Part shown: positions 21,345 to 33,374 of the stretch, piece after piece
Layout of the letters: each line of letters opens with the position of its first letter
Position numbering within the stretch: position 1 is the stretch's first letter
Assembly: GCA_946811185.2 (NCBI GenBank)
Contig: OX328100.1
Span: 16,852,999 to 16,916,998, forward strand
Length of the DNA: 64,000 bases
Origin: Hippopus hippopus
Taxonomy: Eukaryota; Mollusca; Bivalvia; Cardiida; Cardiidae
Reading direction: 5' to 3'
Notes under the pieces: generated by a model
Database searches by the model: none
What the model was told of the DNA's origin: nothing
What the model saw: the letters and a program-made list of their open reading frames with translations, nothing else
Translations under genes and position numbers: made by a program

Positions 21345-21560
21345 CCCAACCTTTAAAGTGCCCTTCACAACTATAGTTGCCTTTGCGGCCAGTGTAGATC
21401 AAGATCAGACTGCACAAAACGTGCAGTCTGATCTTTGATCAATACTGTCCGCTTTGCTGAAACGCTACATGGTCTAAACAACCTTGAAATTGCAATTATT
21501 TTAATCTTTTTTTCTAGTCTGAAAATGTCTGCTGGGTTTATTTGGCGCTCTAAGGATTAA
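21345..21560 (+). mobile_element. H2-type hairpin copy (variant b)
   Basis: AGATCAGACTGCACAAAACG and its complement form the stem, followed by CTGGGTTTATTTGGCGCTCT. Confidence 0.75.
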
Positions 21561-22208
21561 TGTAATTGTCCCAATATGCACAATGGAATTTCTATTAAAA
21601 ATATGAAATAAACAATCACTGCTTACTGAATTCTTTACTATCTTTCTTTTATCATTCAGAATGGTTAAACTTTGGCCAAATTTCATAATTTATTGACTAA
21701 TAGGCAGTTTTTTCTTCAAACTTTTGCCTCCAATATCGGTAAGTTTCTAAAATATTTTCAGGAAAGGATTTGGTCCAGAAGGTATAAATATCATAATGAG
21801 TAAAAATGATATATTAATATCCTCTGTTGTTAATGTCATTGTTTGTCATACAAATGTCACTTTTCTCTGGTAATTAAGTTGCAGACCAACTTTTTGTTTT
21901 ATTTGTTTTATATGGAACAGTAATACATTATACATGCATCTGAATACAGCATTCTTGTAGTCCTTGTAGACTTTTTTCAAAACTTCTGCCTGAAATTGCT
22001 CAACATGGTGGTAGAACTTTTGTTTTAAAGCTAGTAACAAGGTATTTTTTTTGAAGAAGAAGAAATGTGACAATTGGTAAGGTAATAAAATCTTAATGTG
22101 AATTCTACATCAGTGGAAAATCATGAAACTTACACCATGTACATAAATGATAGCCCTCAGAAGGGGTTCCAAAATTTGTGAGTTTCCAACCGAGTTATGT
22201 ATCTATTG
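21561..22208. other. Intergenic, nothing recognised
   Basis: AT-rich, with no feature seen. Confidence 0.35.
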
Positions 22209-22211
22209 AAT

Positions 22212-22333
22212 CTGTTTAACTGTTTACCAGATGACAAAATTTTGGACTTGTCTAATCTAAAAGCATTATTTTTTCAAAACTTCCCTTTTTTATGAGGTCA
22301 TTAAAACACATGATTGTTTGGTAAAGAGTTAGA
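22212..22333 (+). repeat. H1 internal-deletion copy
   Basis: Both ends survive (TTAACTGTTTACCAGATGAC and GTTTGGTAAAGAGTTA) but the hairpin core is deleted, leaving about 120 bp. Confidence 0.8.
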
Positions 22334-22574
22334 TGTATCTACATGTATATCTTGTTGGACAACAGTGGATTCCCTGTGACTAACTGGGTAAGAAATTTCA
22401 CAATAAGATAGTAAAATAATAAAGTTTCTACTCGTGTTTTATCTTGATATCTTACTTTGCAGATGAATAAAGCCATCAGTTTTTTTTTTTTACTTTTTTT
22501 CCTCAAATCTTTCCAAAACCAAATCTGGTATTGAGTTGCTTTTTAACCCAGAGAGAGAGCCTTTTGACATTTTC

Positions 22575-23290
22575 ATTTAGGTATATAGTTTGTATAGACC
22601 AAGATCAGACGGCACAAATAGTGTGTCTTCTTATTAATTCTGGTCTTGATCACCAAATCAGCAAGGCCTCATAAAAGTGCACCGAGGAATACATGTAGTT
22701 AGAGAGGTCATTTTACTGCCAGCATTCAGCCTTTGAAAGACACATAGTAGCTTGTCAAACAGTCCTAGACTCCTCCCACCATGCCCAGGACTCAAATTTA
22801 AAATGATTTATATGCTCATTACTGACATTTAGAATTAGATTTAAATGAAAGGCAGATATTATCTGTTTAAACTGGAGAATCCTGGAGAAATCTCTATAAA
22901 TCATCATTGTTTCTGCCCTGTCAGAATTCTGATACAGTGAAAATAAAATGTGGCAAAAGTTTAGATGACCTCTGTATTCCATGAATTTTTAATATGACAC
23001 ATCGTTTTACTCTTAACATGCTAAAGGGCAACATTTTTTCGGACAGAAAAGAATAAGAGCTATGCTAAGTAAAAAGGGTGCTTAATACATCTGCTAAAAA
23101 TATTGACCTGGTCAGCCTTGACTAAAAGCCATATTATAAATATACAAAAGTGTTACCTTACTTTCCAGACACCCTGTATATACAATATCAAGGATGATTT
23201 CGATTTTTTTCGCAGATACTATGGAAGATCAGAGTGCACAGAATAATTCAATCATGGGTCTATACTGTAAACCACTTGTTACTACTTGTC
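22575..23290. other. Intergenic with H2 and H3 fragments
   Basis: H2-like pieces at about 22595-22640 and 23225-23275. An H3 left-end piece (TATGCTAAGTAAAAAGGG) at 23060-23130. No ORF was recognised. Confidence 0.45.
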
Positions 23291-23321
23291 TTCAGAATGG
23301 TTGGCCAAAAAATCCTGTAAC

Positions 23322-23547
23322 TATTTACCAAATCGCCAAATTTTAGACTTGTCCTATTTGTAGGGAATTTCAGACGATAAATAAGATGTGTAACAGATGG
23401 TTAAATTTGACTTTTGAAGTGTTGAAAACACTATAGGAAAATGAGATAATGCCGGTTACCTGCGTTTTCTCTTTTTCCCACAATGTTATCAAAAGCCTTC
23501 TTCCTCAGCTTCATTACAACTTAGGATTATTTGGTAACGAGTTGAAT
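23322..23547 (+). mobile_element. H1 copy, moderately diverged
   Basis: TTTACCAAATCGCCAAATTT to GGTAACGAGTTGAA, with hairpin GATAATGCCGGTTACCTGCG. Confidence 0.75.
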
Positions 23548-23549
23548 GG

Positions 23550-24029
23550 GAAATTGCTCATCACAAGAAACTTCTTTAACTGCAATGTTTTCAAATTCAT
23601 TTTTGTTCTAATTCTTAATTTTTATTAACTATACCTAATTTACAACGACTCTTTCAAATTCGTCTGCTTTAAGTTAGTTTCAGAAGGTACGAGTCAAAAA
23701 GTCTGAAAATTAAAACTGGTTGACCTGAAAGATCACATGGGGAGAAAGAGTCAAACGTTTTTCTTCTTAATAAAATGTCTTTTCAATGCTGTGTATTCGT
23801 CATTGAATTTCATTTGTTAAAAGGGGGTTCTGCAGACGGCCGAAGGCATGTCTCGGGTCTCAAGGCCTGGTCAGCTGTCATGGAGGGCATTGTTACAAAT
23901 AATAACAATCTATAGGCCTCATCCATCATCGACATTGCAGTGAAAAAACACACACAGTTACCTGTGACACGAGAGGAGGCAAATGCCATTCAAAATCATC
24001 TACCATGCAACGTGCCTATGTAAAAAAAA
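23550..24029. other. Intergenic, nothing recognised
   Basis: No ORF or repeat identified. Confidence 0.35.
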
Positions 24030-24034
24030 AAAAC

Positions 24035-24185
24035 CCGTACGACACCAGCATTTTCTCCATTTCCCACAATGTTCTCTAGTCTTTTAAAAGACAACTTCCA
24101 TCACCTCAGCCACATGGAAGTTGTCATCTGTAAATACTTTGGGAATGGATGAGCCTAGAATTTTGTTGTCTGGTAATGAGTTAAA
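24035..24185 (+). repeat. H1 right half
   Basis: ACCAGCATTTTCTCCATTTC to GGTAATGAGTTAA. The left half is missing, again with a break near the apex. Confidence 0.75.
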
Positions 24186-24189
24186 GTAC

Positions 24190-24975
24190 AAACATTTCCC
24201 TGCACAGTTTATAATCATTTACAACTCTGTATTAGTCAGCTTTTCATGAGAATAAGAGTCAGCTCTGCAAGATCTGAGCATGAATTTAGAATACTGTTAG
24301 GATCTGGATCTACACTGTCTATTACTGTGAATTATATTGGGAAAGAAAGCCTTAGAATGCAATAACAGGGTCTTTTTTCCTCTTGAACATGCTCAATTTC
24401 ATCCAACATATTTACTGCTCTAAAATCAGTCCATTCCAACAAAACGTTTTAATACAAAATGCTCTTTACGTCTGTGCACGGGAACAGCGACAGTTTATTG
24501 TAACAAGCAATCATTCCTTTTGCCGCAATGCTTTCCAACATGCTCAAAAACACATTTTCCTTTCATTCAAAATATATCTCTGTTAGTGTCATTTCAGTTT
24601 TTCTAAAACTGGTCTGTACAAAAATGGGTTAAAAGGCTATTTTATGGGCTATGCACCTTTTCTACAAGGATTTTTCACTAATGAATGACTTTCAAGAAAA
24701 GAAAAGTCAGAAGAAGAAAAAAGCAAATCTGTCTTGAGGCATAAAACCGATATTCATTGATAATTTTTTGCCACCAATTACAGGGGTTTTTGCTTTTGGT
24801 GATCGGATTAGAGCAATTTTTTTCGGCAATAGCATCTGTGTACAATTAAAAACGTTTTACAGACAGGCAAATTTCTTCTCTATTCATGAAATATGCAATC
24901 AAATAAGATTAGCGCAAAAAACTGCTGATAGTTGACAATTTGTTTAACATAACACTTTCCTGTGACAGAAATTTT
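24190..24975. other. Intergenic, nothing recognised
   Basis: Only short ORFs. Confidence 0.35.
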
Positions 24976-24980
24976 CTCTT

Positions 24981-25320
24981 TAATCCTTTACCAAACGACA
25001 AAAATTTAGACTAATTGAAAGCATTTGCAGATGACAAACTGAATGTGTTTCAAATGTTGGAATAATTCTTTGAAAGAAAAGGAAATGTAGGTAAAGAAGA
25101 AAATGTTGGTTACCAGCATTTTCTTCTTTTCCCACAATGTTGCGATTTCAAGGCCTTTTTCCCCAAGGTCATAAAACTGGGGATTGTGTTTTATACCAAA
25201 CAACATAATTTTAGGCTTGAGAGCATTTGCAGACGACAATTCGAATGTGGTTACCATTTTCTCCTTCTTCCACATTGTTTTCAAAATGATTCTTTAGCAA
25301 GGTATTAATACTCGGGATTA
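24981..25320 (+). mobile_element. H1 copy followed by a second, deleted copy
   Basis: 24981-25192 has TTAATCCTTTACCAAACGAC with hairpin GAAAATGTTGGTTACCAGC. 25193-25320 starts TACCAAACAACATAATTTTA and has lost the left stem. Confidence 0.78.
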
Positions 25321-26084
25321 ACAAAATGCATTAAAAGGTGCAAACTTTGAAAATCTTCTTGTCCAAAACCGGATGGCCCAGAGTTTAAATATTTGTCATG
25401 TAGTATCACCACATGGACCTCTATGAAGTTTGTTCAAGTGATGCCCTTGGCGTAAAAAATTAATTTGCTGTAATGTGCCCTATTTCAGAAACAACTGATT
25501 TGCGGCGTCACTGGTGTTATAGATCAATATTTTCTTGTTATGTATTTTGATTGGTTGACAACGTTTTTTTTCCTTCTCCCATAATAATTTCAAAACTCTT
25601 CTCTTTCATGGTACCACTGTTAAACTGCCATTTCTGCATGTCCTAACATAGTACATGTAGTATGTTAAGCTGGTTAAAAGCTATAGACCTGTAGTCATTG
25701 CTTCGGATGGTACTCTGTTCTTGTCATAGAACTGGTTCAAATCTCAGAAATTTTCATTCTGATGTTTGATGAATTCATGGCAAACTACATGTACAATTTT
25801 CTGTAACAAATTTGCAGCAATCAACTTTTTAAACTTCTTTGTAAAACAGGAATTGTCAAAACAACTAAAGATTTGATAAATGCATTTCTATCAGTACAAA
25901 GTGACAATAAGAGGTCATCGCCATATTGTGATTTGTTTATAATGCAAAAGATGCTTTTACTTCTAAAAATTTCCCTGGGAGAGAAATTACAAAATGGCTC
26001 ATGCTAGATCATGTTGTCAAAAAGTAATTCAATCAATGTGTTTTTACAACTCTGAGGAAGAATACTTTGTAAGAAATTTTTCTT
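25321..26084. other. Intergenic; one H1 scrap
   Basis: 25560-25630 resembles an H1 right arm (CCTTCTCCCATAATAATTTC). The remainder is unrecognised. Confidence 0.4.
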
Positions 26085-26222
26085 GTTTCAAGCATTTTTT
26101 CCATTTTTTTTCAACTGTTATGTGGACAAATTCTGTCATTTTAGCAATATCTAATTTATCGTCTGTAATTGCTTTCAATTTAGAAAAGCCTAAAATTTTG
26201 TCATCTGGTAAAGTGAAAAGAT
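26085..26222 (+). repeat. H1 right half, degraded
   Basis: GCATTTTTTCCATT... to CCTAAAATTTTGTCATCTGG. Confidence 0.65.
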
Positions 26223-26604
26223 GGTGACACATGAATGAGGCTATGCCAGTGAGCCCAGGATTCAATTACTGCTTAAAGCAAATATTTAGGCTGAATTAGT
26301 CAAGTTGATCTAAAATCTGTAACAGAGAAGCCCCTAACCCCTAATTTATATTATCATTGCCTAAGGCCCCTTTCGTACCCATTGTCCCCTCATTTTCGAA
26401 TTTGCACCGACTTCATAGGAAGACATTAACAGACAATCTGCTGTATAGTTATGAGCAAAATTAGTTTTGTTTTCTCAGTATAAAATTTAACGGAGGAAGT
26501 TAACCAAGTTTTGTTTTTTTAATTGTCCTCCATCAAAACATCAATTTTTATCTAACTTTCTGTCTTTCTCCTCTGCAGTTGTCATCCTTACAGCATTTTT
26601 GCCT
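26223..26604. other. Intergenic, nothing recognised
   Basis: No ORF or repeat identified. Confidence 0.35.
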
Positions 26605-26605
26605 T

Positions 26606-26816
26606 AACCCTTTACCAAACACCAAAATTTTGAACTTTGACATTTCGACAAATAAAGTATGGCTAAAATGCTAAAAATTGTCTTTGAAAAGGTAGAAAAC
26701 ATTGTGGGAAAAGGAGAAAATGCTGGTTACAAGCATGTTCTTCTCTTCCCGCAATGCTTTCAAAAGCTATCTCTGTTCTAAGGGTCATTAAAACTTGGGA
26801 TTGAAAGGATTAAGAT
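26606..26816 (+). mobile_element. H1 copy
   Basis: TTAACCCTTTACCAAACACC to GAAAGGATTAA. The left stem is intact (ATTGTGGGAAAAGGAG) and the right stem mutated. Confidence 0.82.
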
Positions 26817-26893
26817 AAGCTGCAGCAGACTACCTTTAAAATATCCTAGTAAAATATGGATGATCATCATGAATTGGAATTTAAAACAAATTT

Positions 26894-27162
26894 ATATGAA
26901 CCATGCTCTATGAAAAGGGGACTTAATGCATCTGCGAAAAGTATCGATCCAGGTCAGCCTGCGCAGTCCGCGCAGGCTGACCTGGGCCGAAACTTTTCGC
27001 TATTGGTCAATTTTCTGTATGTCAAAGGACCAGTCTACCTAATGATCGAGTCAGTTGTTGCAAGAAGTGGTTATTTTGGATCCATAATTATGTGATGACT
27101 TGCCTGGCATCATGTATCACGCAGGTGCATTAAGCCCCCTTTTGCAAGAGCGTGGCTTATAT
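26894..27162 (+). mobile_element. H3 hairpin MITE, best-preserved copy
   Basis: The inverted ends CATGCTCTATGAAAAGGGGA and GCCCCCTTTTGCAAGAGCGTG bracket the perfect stem CAGGTCAGCCTGCGCAGTCC/GCGCAGGCTGACCTG. About 269 bp. Confidence 0.85.
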
Positions 27163-27290
27163 ATAAGTAACAAGCAATATTTTATTTTGCCACAGTATTT
27201 ACAAAAGTGTCTATGTAAGATGAAAGAAGTTGTCTGCAGCTTGTAATTTATTGTACAAGTAAAAAAGGGTTATTTTCCCATATTTTGGTT

Positions 27291-27512
27291 GAGCCCTTTA
27301 CTACGCAGGCCTGACTTTTAATGACCCTGATATTGAAAGCTTTTGAAAAGCATTCTGGGAAAAGAAGAAAATGGTGGTATAGCCAGCATTTTCTCCTTTT
27401 CTCATAATGTTTTCAACCACTTTTAAAAAGATCCAATCATGTGAGCCACAGTTTAAGTGTCGTCTGCACATTCTTTCAATTTGGACAAATCTTAAAGGTA
27501 AAGAGTTATAGC
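27291..27512 (+). mobile_element. H1 copy, reverse orientation type
   Basis: CCCTTTACTACGCAGG to TTAAAGGTAAAGAGTTA, with GAAAATGGTGGTATAGCC at the apex. Confidence 0.75.
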
Positions 27513-27799
27513 TGACATTGAAGAGGATGGGTGGGTCACCACAGAAACACAAGTCAATAGGAAATGATTACCTTGGTTTTGGAATGGTAATGAGTGTTCG
27601 TAGATTTATGTAATAACAATCAATGATGCCCCCCAGTTGCATAATGAAGTTAATCAAGAAGAAAACTCAAGTAAGCAAACGAGAAATTGTCGCCCATCTC
27701 GATGTGTGATATAAATTGTTAAATTTGTTGTTGAATGTAGACAGACAAATTAATCCATTATAATGTTATGCAAATTTTCTACCTTTCTAGGGTTAAATC

Positions 27800-28193
27800 C
27801 ATTCAACCTTTTCCTAGACAAACCCTTGTTTTAATAACCCTAAGACAGACGACTTTTGAAAACATTGTGGGAACAGGAGAAAGGACCGCTAACCAGAATA
27901 ATTTTTTACACTTTTGGAATCCCAATATTTGCTCCATAGTTAATTTTGTTATTTACAAATGCTTTTAACCCTTGACCGAATGACAGAATTTTAGACTGAC
28001 CCAAATTGAAAGCTTTTACAGACAACAAAATAATTGTGACTCAAAAAATAGAAATTGGTCTTTGGAGGGGAAGAATTATTAAAACATAGTGGGAAAAGGA
28101 GAAAATGCTTGTTACCAGCATTTTCTCCTTTTTTCCCACAATGTTTTCAAAAGGCTTTTTCCTTTGGATTGTGTGGTGAAAGGTCAATCTGTA
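27800..28193 (+). mobile_element. Two adjacent H1 copies
   Basis: 27800-27968 is degraded (GAAAACATTGTGGGAACAGG). 27965-28193 is well preserved (TTAACCCTTGACCGAATGAC; GAGAAAATGCTTGTTACCAG) and shares the border TTAA. Confidence 0.78.
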
Positions 28194-28289
28194 CATGCCT
28201 AAAGTCTGTTCGTCTGGCACTGACTTGAGATCACTTACATTGAGTAAGCTATTGAATTGGATTGGAATGTGAAAAGATTAACAAATTTG

Positions 28290-28510
28290 TTTGAATCTTG
28301 TTATATGCTGCTTTCAACATCATTTCAATTATATCATGGTGACAGCTCAAGTAATCATTTATATCCTGGGTTTCAGCAGTACAAGACCAGGATTCTTAAG
28401 TTTCTTTCCCAATTTTAGACACACCCACAGAAAACGCAGTGCATTGCAAGAGGATCGGATGCAGGGCCTCCAGGTTTTGAATCCTTCACTTACCACTGAG
28501 CCATGCATGT
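28290..28510 (-). mobile_element. SINE-B, tRNA-derived
   Basis: The 3' domain complement GCTTTCAACATCATTTCAAT is at the left and the tRNA-like head ends TTACCACTGAGCCATGCATG at the right. The B-box part is poorly preserved. Confidence 0.75.
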
Positions 28511-28600
28511 CCATTACAAATAGCAGGAAACACACACACAAAAAAAAATCCAATACTTTTTTTTGGCATTTTCATTCTATAAGCGCCCAAACAAGAAATT

Positions 28601-28710
28601 TAAATAAACATGTCTACATTTTTGACCAATCACAAATTTCTATTTATTCATTTGTTATTAATACCAAAAACTAGGTCAAAAGCCAGCCTTTTCAGCTATG
28701 CCAAAAAATA
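28601..28710 (+). repeat. D-repeat
   Basis: AATAAACATGTCTACATTTT...TCAGCTATGCCAAAAA recurs nearly unchanged at 51155 and, diverged, at 52289. The family is unknown. Confidence 0.7.
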
Positions 28711-28719
28711 AGCATATGA

Positions 28720-29079
28720 AATTAATGTGGAAAATGAAGAACATCTGCTCCACAGGTGAGCAATAAAGAGGAATTATGTGGTCAATGGAAAGGGATGCTC
28801 ACTTTGAAAGTCTGGAAATACCACAAGTTAAAGAGATTGAAGACACTGATCTATAAAACTTGTGCCACTAGCCTTAATTTTATGGGCTCTAACCCATTAG
28901 TAGCATCAGTGATGACACGCTACCCTTTCAATGAAAGTTAAGCTTGCCCTAATGACCTCCAGGTTTGATGAAGTTTAATGCAGTTATAAAATCAACAGAA
29001 CACTTTATTGTCATCTAGAAGTCCTCTAGAAATCTTTTCAAATGAAAATATAAAGAAAAGCTTGTCCTCAATCCTGGTC
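28720..29079. other. Intergenic, nothing recognised
   Basis: No feature identified. Confidence 0.35.
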
Positions 29080-29312
29080 TTAACCCTTTACCTCATGAGA
29101 AACTTTAAGACTTGTCTTTTTTGAAAGCATTAATTTTGTACATGACAAATTGAATATGGCTAAAGTCAGGTAAGTTATCAATGGAAGGGTAGAAAACATT
29201 GTTGGAAAAGGAGAAAATGCTGGTAACCAGGATTTTCTCCTTCTCTCACAATGTTTTCAAAAGCCACATTTAGTGAGGGTCAATAATTAGGGACTGTGTG
29301 GTAAAGGGTTAA
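29080..29312 (+). mobile_element. H1 copy, full length
   Basis: TTAACCCTTTACCTCATGAG to GGTAAAGGGTTAA, with apex GAAAATGCTGGTAACCAGG. Confidence 0.85.
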
Positions 29313-29469
29313 GTGCCTTGAAACAAATGCTTCAAAAGTACCAAAAAAATGATGTAGTTTTTCAGTCATGAGTTACAACACAACCTCTACAGATGACTCC
29401 ATTTGTCTTGTAGCATTCCACTTTTGATCACCTTGGCTACAATTTCCAGTTTTAAATAATCCCATGTTT

Positions 29470-29661
29470 CAAAGACCTGAAGGAAAAAATTCTTTTGAAA
29501 ACGTGGAAAAGAGAGAAAATGTGACGTTAGACAGATTCCATTACTTGAGCAACATATAATAACAACATTTAATAAATGGTTTTAATTTGGTTGTCAAATG
29601 TTGTCTGCATATGCTTTCAAATTGCATGAGTCTAAAATTTTGTCGTCTGATAAAGAGTTAA
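29470..29661 (+). repeat. H1 copy with damaged core
   Basis: The hairpin is lost except GAAAACGTGGAAAAGAGAG. The right end CTAAAATTTTGTCGTCTG...GAGTTAA is intact. Confidence 0.7.
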
Positions 29662-30203
29662 GTGTAGGTTGAAATTGATGAAATACATGTATTGATGGAA
29701 AATGAAATTAGTGCAGTGTCTTGGAGCTAAATTGATAGTGGAGGTTTTTCATACTTTGTCAGAAATCGCAAGAGGTTAAAACAAAGGTAAACCAAGGCAA
29801 AGGCCAGCAGCCTCGATCTCATAAACCATGTTTTTTTCTACTTTGTTTTTTATTGGCCAATTAAAGTGACCAGTGTACTAATGGCAGCTTCCTGTTAATT
29901 AGTGTACACATTTCTGTTGGTCTAACAACTGCTTGATTCTTGATGATTGATTGCCTGCAAACAGATTTCAATTTGCCTTATAGTAGTACAAATCTTTTTA
30001 AAACATTTGACAAAGGGCATTGTTACTAGTGTTTTTGAATGTAATAATTTCATTGGGGTTCTATTTTTCGGTCTCCTCTCTATTGTTAAATATAGCCACA
30101 CCCTCAATTTTAGATTCAGAAAATTTCTCGCTTTTTGTAATTTTGTTGCCATCAATTTTGCCACTTGACACTATGTCAGAACTTACCTAGAATCTCCAAA
30201 ACA
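29662..30203. other. Intergenic, nothing recognised
   Basis: Overlapping short ORFs on both strands at 29920-30165 have no similarity and are not supported as genes. Confidence 0.4.
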
Positions 30204-30301
30204 ACGATTGATTGATTGATTGATGGGTGGATGGATGGGTGGATGGATGGATGGATGGATGGATGGATGGGTCGGCGGGTAGATGGATGGATGGATGGAT
30301 T
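30204..30301 (+). repeat. (GATT)n/(GGAT)n microsatellite
   Basis: Five GATT units change into a long TGGATGGATGGA run. It abuts the tail end of a SINE-B and probably grew from the SINE's tail repeat. Confidence 0.9.
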
Positions 30302-30500
30302 GTCCTTTATGAGATATGGCTTTCAGCATTTTATCAGTCATACCACAGTGACAGCTTGCTTATTCACGTATATCTAGGGTTTTACCAGTAGCAGGCTAGG
30401 ACTCTGAAGTGTCCTACCCGAGGCCACTCCCACTCAGTGCTTCCAGTAAATATCAAACTAAGGACCTCCTATACTTTAGTACTAAGCCACCAAGGACCAC
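30302..30500 (-). mobile_element. SINE-B
   Basis: GGCTTTCAGCATTTTATCAG at the tail side, TTTTACCAGTAGCAGGCTAG in the body, and AGTACTAAGCCACCAAGGAC at the tRNA-like head. Confidence 0.78.
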
Positions 30501-30579
30501 TCCTAAGAGACAAACATATGAGGGAAAATGCAGTTGACATATTAAGTAGATTAAACCTTTAGAATGTCTCAAGAAAGTG

Positions 30580-30740
30580 GACAGAGTAGGTCAAAGATCA
30601 GACAGCAGATCTTGAATCAATACCGCCTGGTAGTTTATGAAATGTTATTACAAAACAGCCCTGAAATTGTTTAAAATTTGGTAGTTTCGACGGATTGAAA
30701 ATGTCCAGATTTTGTATTTAGTGTAAGGGCAAACTTTTAT
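30580..30740 (+). repeat. H2-like fragment
   Basis: GTCAAAGATCAGACAGCAGATCTTGAATCAA with worn flanks. Confidence 0.5.
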
Positions 30741-30744
30741 AGCA

Positions 30745-30973
30745 TTAACCCTTTACCAAACAATCCCTGGTTTTCACGACTCTGGGAAGGAAAGCTTTTG
30801 AAAACATTGTAGGAAAAGAAGAAAATGCTGGTAACCAGCATTTTCTCCTTTTCCCACAATGTTTTCTACCCTATCAAAAACAGAAATCATCATTTGAGCT
30901 ACATTTAAATTGTTGAATTCAAATGCTTTGAGTTTGGTCAGCTCCAAAAGTTCGTTGTGTGGTAAAGGGTTAA
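30745..30973 (-). mobile_element. H1 copy, full length
   Basis: TTAACCCTTTACCAAACAAT to GTGGTAAAGGGTTAA. The hairpin is nearly perfect around GCTGGTAACCAGC with one stem mismatch. Its right TTAA is also the left TTAA of the next copy. Confidence 0.88.
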
Positions 30974-31196
30974 GTCTTTACCACACAATCCTGAGTTTTA
31001 CAACCTCCAGGGAGAAGGCTTTTGAAAACCTTGTGGGAATAGGAGAAAAAGCTGGTAACCAGCATTTTCTCCATTTCTCATCATGTTTTCTGGCCTTTCA
31101 TAGCAAGTCCCAATGTTTGTGCAACATTTAATTTGTTGTCTGAAAATGCTTTGAATTTGAACCAGTCTAAAATTTTGTTGTGTGGTAAAGAGTTTA
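30970..31196 (-). mobile_element. H1 copy, sharing TTAA with its neighbour
   Basis: TTAAGTCTTTACCACACAAT to GTGGTAAAGAGTTTA. The stem includes GGAGAAAAAGCTGGTAACC. Confidence 0.86.
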
Positions 31197-31204
31197 GCAA
31201 CACT

Positions 31205-31345
31205 TAAATTGTTTTGTGAACAGTGTGGATTGAGATCAGACGAGATAGAATAAGCAGCATGATAATGAATCCACAATCTCTGACATTTTGGGCAATATTC
31301 CGGCAAAAATACAGCCTTGAAATTTCAAAATTTGGGTTTATCTTC
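31205..31345 (+). repeat. H2-like fragment
   Basis: GTGTGGATTGAGATCAGACG followed by a worn right side. Confidence 0.5.
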
Positions 31346-31369
31346 ATGACTAAAACATCAATCTGAGGC

Positions 31370-31557
31370 TTACCACTTTAAATACAACAAAATTTTACAC
31401 TAGTTCAAATTGAAAGGATGTGCAGATAACATATAAATATGGCTCAAAAATTGAAATTTGTTATGGGAAGTGTAGAAAACATTGTGGAGAAAATGCTAGT
31501 TACCGTCATTTTGTCCTTGTCCCACAATGTTTTCAAAACTTTTTCCTTAGGGTTGTT
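31370..31557 (+). mobile_element. H1 copy, right end lost
   Basis: ACCACTTTAAATACAACAAA start. It is truncated at the TTAA of the next copy. Confidence 0.72.
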
Positions 31558-31783
31558 TAACCCTTTCCCGAACAATCCCTGGTTTTCTCGACCCTGAAAA
31601 AAAATCTTTTGAAAACATAGTGGGAAAAGGAGAAAATGCTGGTAACCAGCATTTTCTCCTTTTCCCACAATGTTTTCTACCCTCCCAGGACAACTTTCAA
31701 TTTTTGGGTCATATTAATTTTGTCGTCTGCAAATGCTTTCAATTTGGACTAGTCTAAAATTTTGTCGTTTGGTAAAGAGTTAA
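31557..31783 (-). mobile_element. H1 copy, full length with intact hairpin
   Basis: TTAACCCTTTCCCGAACAAT to GGTAAAGAGTTAA. Core GAGAAAATGCTGGTAACCAG with one mismatch over the stem. Confidence 0.88.
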
Positions 31784-31806
31784 AGTCTGAATTCTGTGGC
31801 AAAGGA

Positions 31807-32021
31807 TTAACTCTTTACCAGACAACAATATTTCAAACTTGCTCTGAATTGAAAGCAACCAACAAATTTAAAAATTTTGGTCAAGTAACTGTGTGTTTCT
31901 TGAAAATAGTAGAAGCATTATTGGAAGTGGAGATTACTTCTCCTGTTCCCATAATGTTTTCAAAAGTTTTTTTCCTCAGGGTTTTCAATTTAATTTTGGA
32001 TTTTTTGGCAAAGGGTCAAAG
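31807..32021 (+). mobile_element. H1 copy, core diverged
   Basis: TTAACTCTTTACCAGACAAC to GGCAAAGGGTCAA. The apex is changed to GAAGTGGAGATTACTTCTCC, a new short palindrome. Confidence 0.75.
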
Positions 32022-32913
32022 TATTGCTTGACATTAATTTCACCTGCATCAGATAAATCACCTTTTTGTGTAGATATGTACCAATCCATTTTGGCTCAAT
32101 AAAGACTGATGCAGTATCTCCTATTTGATTAATGATTTATTAGTATAACTAAGTAATTAATATTTTGTTAATGATGTATTGTTATAATTATCACTGTCTT
32201 ATTTATGAGCTACCTTAGACCAAGTTAGTAAGCTCTACTTAAACTATTTTTAGATTTTCTGCTAGAATTTTGCAAAGGTTTGTGGGAATGTCACATGATT
32301 AAAAATGCATGCTAATATGGATTGTATTCAAATAAGTATGATGATACTATATTTGATCTCATAAAAAAAGAGACTAAGTTACTGATTGCAAAGTAACCTA
32401 CATGTCATTTGAATGCCAAAGTTGCAAATTTTTACTGCATGTAACTGTCTAGTTTCTTTTAGACTGCAGAGTAGTATTTATCAGTGTTTAACAAAAAATT
32501 TAATTTGCAGCAAAACTTTAAAAAGGCCTCTATTACCATATTACCAAACAAGTACAAGTTTTATGTTTCCAGAAGAAAACTTTTGAATCATCTAAAGTAA
32601 AGTAGCCTCTACAAGACAATCCTGTGTTTTTATGATTCAGAAGAAGAGGACTTTTCGTAACACAGTGGGAAACAGAGTAATTGCTGGTCACCTGCATTTA
32701 TTCTTTGAACTCATTACTGAACAGTCTCGATTTTTTAATCATGAAAAATGAATCTTGAAAATATTCACAATAATAATCTAATCTGTCACAAACAAATTCT
32801 ACAACTTGAGCAACGCTTAATTTGTCATCTGCAAATGCTTTCAAATTGGATAAGTCTGAGATTTTGTTGTCTGATAAAGAGTTTAGTCATTATTTATTGT
32901 AATAACCAAGTGA

Positions 32914-33137
32914 TTAACTCTTTACCAAACGACAAAATATTAGACTTAACCAAATTCAAAGCATTTGCAGACAACAAAGGTGGTTTGAATGATAGAATTT
33001 GTCTTTGATAGAGTAGAAAACATTGTGGGAAAAGGAGAAAATGCTGGTTACCAGCATTTTTTCCTTTTCCCGCAATGGTTTCAAAAGGCTTCTTTCCCGA
33101 GGTTGTTAAAACCTGGGATTGTTTGGTAAAAGCTTAA
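32914..33137 (+). mobile_element. H1 copy, full length
   Basis: TTAACTCTTTACCAAACGAC to GGTAAAAGCTTAA. The stem GTGGGAAAAGGAGAAAATGC is intact with two right-arm changes. Confidence 0.85.
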
Positions 33138-33374
33138 CTAATATATGTAATGATATTTTTCACTATTTTATTTATGAGCTACCACTGAAGTTGATGATAC
33201 AGTTTTATAACTTCAAAGTATAAAACTTTGGAAACCACCTGGGGAACAGGAGCCTCTCTACCAGACAATCCTTTATTATTCAAACATTAAAGAAAAAAGG
33301 CTATTTATGACAAACAGAGGAAATGCTGGCATCATGCATTTATTCTTTGAAGTCATAACTGAATAATTTTGACT

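Noticed and set aside
30745..32021. Tandem gene cluster or satellite array
   Set aside because: The neighbouring copies alternate in orientation and share TTAA junctions, which indicates independent transposon insertions.
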